Below, piece after piece: positions 58,701-64,000 of a stretch of DNA of 64,000 nucleotides. Within the stretch, counting starts at the first letter, position 1. The number at the start of each line of letters is the position of its first letter. The position numbers were made by a program, and so were the translations under genes. The stretch spans positions 397,001-461,000 of the forward strand of contig JAGFBZ010000567.1 in the NCBI GenBank assembly GCA_018398805.1, in the 5' to 3' direction. Source of the stretch: Hirundichthys speculiger (taxonomy: Eukaryota > Chordata > Actinopteri > Beloniformes > Exocoetidae). Below the pieces are notes generated by a model. That model made no database searches, was not told the DNA's origin, and saw only the letters and a program-made list of their open reading frames with translations.

Positions 58701-61700
58701 GGCTGGAACCAGAACCAGCTGCAGCTCTGGAACCAGAACCAGAACCAAAACCAGCTGCAGGCCTGGAACCAGAACCAAGTGCAGGTCTGGAACCAGCTGA
58801 AGGTCTGGAACCAGAACCAGCTGCTGGTCTGAACCAGCTGCAGCTCTGGAACCAACTGCTGGTCTGGAACAAGAACCAGGTGCAGGTCTGGAACCAGCTG
58901 CAGCTCTGGAACCAGAACCAGAACCAAAACCAGCTGCAGGCCTGGAACCAGAACCTAGTGCAGGTCTGGAACCAGCTGCTGGTCTGGAACCAGAACCAGC
59001 TGCTGGTCTGGAACCAGCTGCAGGTCTGGAACCAGAACCAGAACCAGCTGCAGGTCTGGAACCACAACCAGGTTCTGGTCTGGAACCAGCTGCACGTCTG
59101 GAACCAGAACCAGAACCAGCTGCTGGTCTGGAACCAGCTGAAGGTCTGGAACCAGAACCAGCTGCAGCTCTGGAACCAGAACCAAAACCAGCTGCAGGCC
59201 TGGAACCAGAACCAAGTGCAGGTCTGGAACCAGCTGAAGGTCTGGAACCAGAACTAGCTGCTGGTCTGAACCAGCTGCAGCTCTGGAACCAACTGCTGGT
59301 CTGGAACAAGAACCAGGTGCAGGTCTGGAACCAGCTGCAGCTCTGGAACCAGACCCAGAACCAAAACCAGCTGCAGGCCTGGAACCAGAACCAGCTGTAG
59401 GTCTGGAACCAACTGAAGGTCTGGGACCAGAACCAGGTGCTGGTCTGAAACTGGAACTAGAATTAGCTACAGCTCTGGAACCAGAACCAGCTGCAGGTCT
59501 GGAACCAGCTGCAGATCTGGAACCAGAACCAGGACCAGCTGCAGGTCTGGAACCAGCTATGAACAAGATGCAAGTCTGAAACCAGAACCAGCTGCGGGTC
59601 TGGAACCAGATGCTGGTCTGGAACCAGAACCAACTGCAGGTCTGGAACCAGAACCTGCTGCAGGTCTGGAACCAGAACCAGGACCAGCTGCAGGTCTGGA
59701 ACCAGCTGTGAACAAGATGCAGGTCTGGAACCAGATGCTAGTCTGGAACCAGAACCAGGACCAGCTGCAGGTCTGGAACCAGCTATGAACAAGATGCAGG
59801 TCTGGAACCAGAACCAGCTGCGGGTCTGGAACCAGATGCTGGTCTGGAACCAGAACCAACTGCAGGTCTGGAACCAGAACCTGCTGCAGGTCTGGAACCA
59901 GAACCAGCTGCTGGTCTGAACCAGCTGCAGCTCTGGAACCAACTGCTGGTCTGGAACAAGAACCAGGTGCAGGTCTGGAACCAGCTGCAGCTCTGGAACC
60001 AGAACCAGAACCAAAACCAGCTGCAGGCCTGGAACCAGAACCTAGTGCAGGTCTGGAACCAGCTGCTGGTCTGGAACCAGAACCAGCTGCTGGTCTGGAA
60101 CCAGCTGCAGGTCTGGAACCAGAACCAGAACCAGCTGCAGGTCTGGAACCACAACCAGGTTCTGGTCTGGAACCAGCTGCACGTCTGGAACCAGAACCAG
60201 AACCAGCTGCTGGTCTGGAACCAGCTGAAGGTCTGGAACCAGAACCAGCTGCAGCTCTGGAACCAGAACCAAAACCAGCTGCAGGCCTGGAACCAGAACC
60301 AAGTGCAGGTCTGGAACCAGCTGAAGGTCTGGAACCAGAACTAGCTGCTGGTCTGAACCAGCTGCAGCTCTGGAACCAACTGCTGGTCTGGAACAAGAAC
60401 CAGGTGCAGGTCTGGAACCAGCTGCAGCTCTGGAACCAGACCCAGAACCAAAACCAGCTGCAGGCCTGGAACCAGAACCAGCTGTAGGTCTGGAACCAAC
60501 TGAAGGTCTGGGACCAGAACCAGGTGCTGGTCTGAAACTGGAACTAGAATTAGCTACAGCTCTGGAACCAGAACCAGCTGCAGGTCTGGAACCAGCTGCA
60601 GATCTGGAACCAGAACCAGGACCAGCTGCAGGTCTGGAACCAGCTATGAACAAGATGCAAGTCTGAAACCAGAACCAGCTGCGGGTCTGGAACCAGATGC
60701 TGGTCTGGAACCAGAACCAACTGCAGGTCTGGAACCAGAACCTGCTGCAGGTCTGGAACCAGAACCAGGACCAGCTGCAGGTCTGGAACCAGCTGTGAAC
60801 AAGATGCAGGTCTGGAACCAGATGCTAGTCTGGAACCAGAACCAGGACCAGCTGCAGGTCTGGAACCAGCTATGAACAAGATGCAGGTCTGGAACCAGAA
60901 CCAGCTGCGGGTCTGGAACCAGATGCTGGTCTGGAACCAGAACCAACTGCAGGTCTGGAACCAGAACCTGCTGCAGGTCTGGAACCAGAACCAGGACCAG
61001 CTGCAGGTCTGGAACCAGCTGTGAACAAGATGCAGGTCTGGAACCAGATGCTGGTCTGGAACCAGAACCAACTGCAGGTCTGGAACGAGCTGCAGGTCTG
61101 GAACCAGAACCAGCTGTGTTGATGGTTTCTTCTGGTCTTTGGTCTGGTCTGAGTTTGTTTAGACCCACGTTGATTCAGTTCCAGTCAACTTTATTTAGTC
61201 CAGAGTTCAGGTTGTCTGAAGGTTCTGGGTCTGTCAGAGACCAGATCATGACCCCTGAGCAAATGTTATTAAATATTAGGTTATATCGTTACATATTATT
61301 TTTAAGATGAACATAAAATGTTACTGCACTAATTAGTTCGTACCAAACGTTCATTTTTTAAATTTATTTTATGGTTGTTGATTTGTCTTGCTCCGTTTCA
61401 TTTTTCATTCACTGCTGTTTTCACGCTTCATTTGTTCAGTCAGAACTTTCTAGAAATAAAGTTAGTCAGTGTCGGTCTCACCCAGCACCCACGGCAGGAT
61501 CATCCACTCCACCGTGGTGGGAGCCGGGCCCTGCCGGTCCTGCCGGTCCTGCTCCGTGGTGACGATGTGCTGAGAAGCCAGGAGCAGCAGGAACAGGAAG
61601 GTCAGGTAGGACGCCGTGTGGCAGATGAACTTGATGAAGGGCTTCCGGATGAAGAGGCCGTAGCGGCTCTTCGGAGCGATGAGGTAGCAGAGGGCGAACA

Positions 61701-61827
61701 GCGGGTAGAGGAGGCCGATGAACACGCAGGTCATGAACTTTCCCGCCCAGTGGCGTCGCCTCCAGCCCGGAAACTCGTCGTACCATCTGGACGCCAAAAG
61801 CTGCTGACAGTTGGGCTGAGCTACGAA
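46013..61827 (-). CDS. trpc4: TRPC4 cation channel, nine 3' coding exons (5' end outside window)
   Basis: TRPC4 forms tetrameric receptor-operated, calcium-permeable cation channels in the plasma membrane. The window holds the transmembrane core and tail; the N-terminal ankyrin repeats lie beyond 64000. Visible are the pre-S1/S1 region with [14 protein letters not shown], the S2 segment, S3 to S5 ([39 protein letters not shown]), the pore helix with LFW, S6 ([13 protein letters not shown]), the TRP box [10 protein letters not shown] and the [10 protein letters not shown] segment. [16 protein letters not shown] and [12 protein letters not shown] match TRPC4 better than TRPC5. Together with neighbouring periostin this supports TRPC4. 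All nine exons join in frame with GT/AG sites. The last exon ends without the VTTRL PDZ ligand of the family. Confidence 0.93.
46861..51989. repeat. 65-bp minisatellite, about 79 unit lengths
   Basis: The unit combines accgatggacctaaccac, taccagacccaaccactgag and accaaaccaccaccaccag. The repeat is regular outside 47300-48800, where many small indels occur. It fills most of the last TRPC4 intron. The sense strand is rich in GGT and GGG. Open frames here ([13 protein letters not shown]) are repeat artefacts. Confidence 0.96.
51990..53045. other. TRPC4 last intron, non-repetitive part
   Basis: Unique sequence between the 65-bp array and the preceding exon. No gene or mobile element was recognised. 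Confidence 0.6.
53046..53135 (-). CDS. trpc4: TRPC4 exon: proximal C-terminal helix
   Basis: The exon encodes [20 protein letters not shown], then [10 protein letters not shown], nearly identical to mammalian TRPC4. It has 90 nt in phase 0, acceptor tgcag and donor gtgggt. Confidence 0.94.
53398..53439 (-). CDS. trpc4: TRPC4 microexon
   Basis: This 42-nt exon encodes [14 protein letters not shown], aligning with RRAADNLRRHHQYQ of mammalian TRPC4. The acceptor is tgtag and the donor gtaacc. It is too short to stand out as an open frame. Confidence 0.92.
53588..53782 (-). CDS. trpc4: TRPC4 exon: TRP box
   Basis: The exon encodes [20 protein letters not shown], then [20 protein letters not shown], ending [18 protein letters not shown] is the TRP box. 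It has 195 nt in phase 0, acceptor ttcag and donor gtaagt. Confidence 0.95.
53868..54063 (-). CDS. trpc4: TRPC4 exon: pore helix and S6
   Basis: The exon encodes [20 protein letters not shown], then [20 protein letters not shown] and [14 protein letters not shown]. The LFW pore motif is intact. It has 196 nt, acceptor ttacag and donor gtgagc. Confidence 0.95.
54134..54255 (-). CDS. trpc4: TRPC4 exon: S5 and pore turret
   Basis: The exon encodes [20 protein letters not shown], then [16 protein letters not shown]. The extracellular Cys pair (CKGIRC) that regulates TRPC4/5 is conserved. It has 122 nt and donor gtgagt. Confidence 0.94.
54327..54527 (-). CDS. trpc4: TRPC4 exon: S3 to start of S5
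   Basis: The exon encodes [20 protein letters not shown], then [20 protein letters not shown] and [12 protein letters not shown]. It has 201 nt, phase 0 on both sides, acceptor ttcag and donor gtaaat. Confidence 0.95.
54572..56466. repeat. 11-bp minisatellite, about 170 copies
   Basis: The unit is CCTCTCAGAGA with common variants CCCCTCAGAGA, CCTCCCAGAGA and CCTTTCAGAGA. It occupies all but about 50 bases of the intron 54528-56470. Three units make 33 bp, so long frames of an 11-residue repeat ([11 protein letters not shown]) remain open by chance. Confidence 0.96.
56471..56610 (-). CDS. trpc4: TRPC4 exon: S2 region
   Basis: The exon encodes [20 protein letters not shown] and [20 protein letters not shown]. 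Its 140 nt end in phase 0. The donor gtacca lies at the very edge of the 11-bp repeat array. Confidence 0.94.
56611..57272. other. TRPC4 intron, unique part
   Basis: Non-repetitive sequence between the S2 exon and the next array. Nothing recognised. Confidence 0.55.
57273..61117. repeat. Minisatellite of GGAACCAGAACCAGCTGCAG units with higher-order duplication
   Basis: Short units of ggaaccagaacc, agctgcaggtct and agctgctggtct alternate over 3.8 kb. Blocks near 58815-59900 recur 1,087 bases later (59900-60990) with almost no differences; more diverged copies lie at 57400-58800. The long [10 protein letters not shown] and [10 protein letters not shown] frames are repeat artefacts. Confidence 0.95.
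61165..61300 (-). mobile_element. LINE 3' end fragment
   Basis: It shares agaccagatcatgacccctg and the adjoining sequence with the 3' UTR of the LINE at 2952-3880, in the same orientation. Only the 3' UTR is present. Confidence 0.6.
61482..61827 (-). CDS. trpc4: TRPC4 exon: pre-S1 and S1
   Basis: The exon encodes [20 protein letters not shown], then [20 protein letters not shown] and [14 protein letters not shown], ending WMILPWVLG. The acceptor is cttaag and the donor gtgaga. Its 346 nt end one base into a Gly codon, matching the next exon. Confidence 0.94.
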
Positions 61828-61947
61828 CTTAAGAGAGGAGAGAGAGGAGACATCTGATCTCCAGGGACAGAGACGAGTCAGGACAGCATCTAAAACAGAG
61901 ACAGGAACTGCAGCACCACATTCAGCACAGCCACAGAACCCTGAGTG

Positions 61948-61949
<2 letters not shown>

Positions 61950-61984
<35 letters not shown>
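61950..61984. repeat. 35-base G homopolymer (C-run in TRPC4 RNA)
   Basis: An uninterrupted G run on the plus strand, 122 bases upstream of the S1 exon acceptor on the transcribed strand. The exact length is unreliable in any sequencing technology. Confidence 0.93.
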
Positions 61985-61986
<2 letters not shown>

Positions 61987-63110
61987 TCTCCTGCAGGACA
62001 CAACAGGTACTGCAGGTCTGCATGGGTTCAGACGGGAGGTCACCTGCTGTCAGAGACCAGAGGACTGGTGACTTTCCTGAGCTTCAGACAGTTTTCCAGG
62101 CTTCATGCTCACAGAAAATACTGATGTTAACATCTGGCTCCTGTCATTCATTATTATTTGAAAAGTGTCAAAAACATCAGAGGAAATGTCCTTAAATGCA
62201 GAACACATGTGTTTGGGTTTAAATGTGCCTCAGAAGCTGCAGCTGTCTGGAGACGTTTGAGACAGGAAACCTGTCCACATGGATGCTCACGGAAAGATAG
62301 CGTGATATAAGAGTCAAAGTCCTGACCAGGATGAACCGACTCTGAGAGCTGTGTTTCCATGGCAACCACAGATAGCTACAGTATCTGTGTTGGGGTGTGA
62401 AGCAGAACGGCTCATATTCCCACACTGCAAGTATGACGCAACAGTCAGAGGGACTGCAGAGTTTCACGGACAAGGACGAGGACGAGGACGAGGACGAGGA
62501 CGTTCAGTGTTCGGCTCCTGGATGAATGATGACGAACCTCATTATCTGGTCTGAGGCAACAGGAAAACAGTGTCTCCTGATTAAAACAGTTTTCTGAGTC
62601 TCACGTCTTAATTAAACCGACTGTGAATCAACACAGTAATTAGGAAACAGATTCACGGTCGTGTGAAATGATTAACGGATGTAATTAAGCAGTAATGCTC
62701 CATTTTTTTATCCACACAAACGCATATTTTTGGGTCGTGTTTCCGTCTCTTCCTGGACTTCCGTCAGAGTCCCTCGTCCCTGAAGTGAAGAGTCTTACAT
62801 CGGTCTGGTCTGGTCACAAGCTTTAAGAGCCAAATCTGCCTCAGGTGCTGTTTCACTCAACTCCAGTCCAGCTGGAAAAGTGTCTGAGCCCACAGCTGTA
62901 CGACACCGTGAAGAGAAAAGAAGAACTTTCATCTACTTCACAGAGCAAAGCTGATGCAGCTGCTAAAATAGTCTGGAAGGAAGTTCAATCCCCGACTTCT
63001 TCCTTTTCTTGTTGGTCCATGTCTACAGTCATGGCTGAAAGTTTTGGCATCCTTGCACATAAAGACCCAACAACTCCAAATGTCTGCAAAATAAGTTGAA
63101 ATTGACGAAG
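61985..63110. other. TRPC4 intron, unique part
   Basis: Intronic sequence with a short GGACGA microsatellite at 62473-62503. No gene recognised. Confidence 0.6.
62473..62503. repeat. GGACGA microsatellite
   Basis: Five GGACGA units in tandem. Confidence 0.9.
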
Positions 63111-64000
63111 AACACTAGAGGCTGCAGTTCCTCCACCGACCACTAGAGGCTGCAGTTCCTCTACCGACCACTCGAGGCTGCAGTTCCTCCACCGACCACT
63201 CGAGGCTGCAGTTCCTCCACCGACCACTAGAGGCTGCAGTTCCTCTACCGACCACTAGAGGCTGCAGCTCCTCCACCGACCACTAGAGGCTGCAGTTCCT
63301 CCACCGACCACTCGAGGCTGCAGTTCCTCCACCGACCACTAGAGGCTGCAGTTCCTTTACCGACCACTAGAGGCTGCAGTTCCTCCACCGACCACTCTAG
63401 GCTGCAGTTCTTCCATCGACCACTAGAGGCTGCAGTTCCTCTACAGACCACTAGAGGCTGCAGTTCCTCCACCGACCACTAGAGGCTGCAGTTCCTCTAC
63501 TGACCACTAGAGGCTGCAGTTCCTCCACCGACCACTCGAGGCTGCAGTTCCTCCACCGACCACTCGAGGCTGGACGACCACGAAGCTGCAGTTCCTCCAC
63601 CGACCACTAGAGGCTGCAGTTTCCTCCACTAGAGGCTGCAGTTCTCGAGGCTGCAGTTCCTGACCTCTAGAGGCTGCAGTTCCTCCACTGGCCACTAGAG
63701 GCTGCAGTTCCTCCACTGACCACTAGAGGCTGCAGTTCCTCCACTGACCACTCGAGGCTGCAGTTCCTCTACCGACCACTCCAGGCTGCAGTTCCTCTAC
63801 CGACCACTCCAGGCTGCAGTTCCTCCACCGACCACTAGAGGCTGCAGTTCCTCCACCGACCACTGGAGGCTGCAGTTCCTCCACCGACCACTAGAGGCTG
63901 CAGTTCCTCCACCGACCACTAGAGGCTGCAGTTCCTCCACCGACCACTCGAGGCTGCAGTTCCTCCACCGACCACTCGAGGCTGCATTTCCTCCACCGAC
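63111..64000. repeat. 28-bp minisatellite, about 31 copies, runs off the window
   Basis: The unit joins gaccactagaggctgcagtt and cctccacc. Frequent variants are cactcgagg and ctctaccg. Irregular units cluster near 63565-63670. The segment CCACTAGAGG matches the first ten positions of the CTCF core consensus. The array continues beyond 64000. Confidence 0.95.

Noticed and set aside
57657..59067. Long minus-strand frames rich in WFQTCSWF or [10 protein letters not shown]
   Set aside because: They are different frames of the same minisatellite in a TRPC4 intron; none has non-repeat coding sequence.

Overview
The window is vertebrate nuclear DNA from a ray-finned (teleost) fish. Two multi-exon genes lie head-to-tail on the minus strand: the 3' two-thirds of a TRPC4-type cation channel gene (exons between 61827 and 46013; its 5' exons lie beyond 64000) and, downstream of it, a complete periostin gene (21 coding exons between 28252 and 378). 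POSTN next to TRPC4 in the same orientation is the arrangement known in tetrapods. The transposon complement (L2, RTE-like LINE, Tc1, hAT and Harbinger-like elements) fits a teleost. I cannot name the species.

Layout. 1-377 is the periostin 3' UTR side. 378-28252 is periostin: signal peptide exon, EMI exons, four FAS1 domains and a short-exon basic tail. Its introns hold a hAT MITE (832-1620), an L2-type LINE fragment (2952-3880), a 37-bp minisatellite (4687-5757), a dead Tc1 (7237-8245), a Harbinger-like MITE inside a minisatellite (14383-15677), and an 8-kb G-rich array that fills most of intron 1 (20151-28127). A TATA box lies about 105 bp upstream of the ATG. 28365-46012 is intergenic. 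It contains a stray DNA-level copy of periostin exon 14 upstream of the promoter, a 15+15-bp satellite (33022-35200), and an RTE-like LINE bounded by a perfect 49-bp target-site duplication, with a nearly full-length L2 LINE inserted inside its reverse transcriptase. 46013-64000 is TRPC4: nine exons covering the S1-S6 channel core, TRP box and C-terminal tail, separated by introns largely made of minisatellites (65-bp, 11-bp, about 24-bp with 1,087-bp higher-order duplication, and 28-bp units).

The two genes have unrelated products: a secreted matricellular protein and a plasma-membrane cation channel. Nothing in the sequence suggests a joint pathway. The most striking property is structural. 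Roughly 40% of the window is tandem repeat placed inside introns, often starting within a few bases of splice sites, and the two largest arrays put their G-runs on the transcribed RNA strand. Periostin carries two single-base frameshifts (exons 5 and 6) and one phase conflict (exon 14/15), so either this copy is damaged or the assembly has residual indels. The irregular indels inside the arrays favour assembly error but do not settle it. TRPC4 frames and splice sites are clean, but its last exon ends without the family's VTTRL PDZ ligand.

I found no clear new biological system. The most unusual candidates are the 8-kb G-run array in periostin intron 1, the intron of TRPC4 made almost entirely of an 11-bp repeat, and the 28-bp array that repeats a CTCF-like core.
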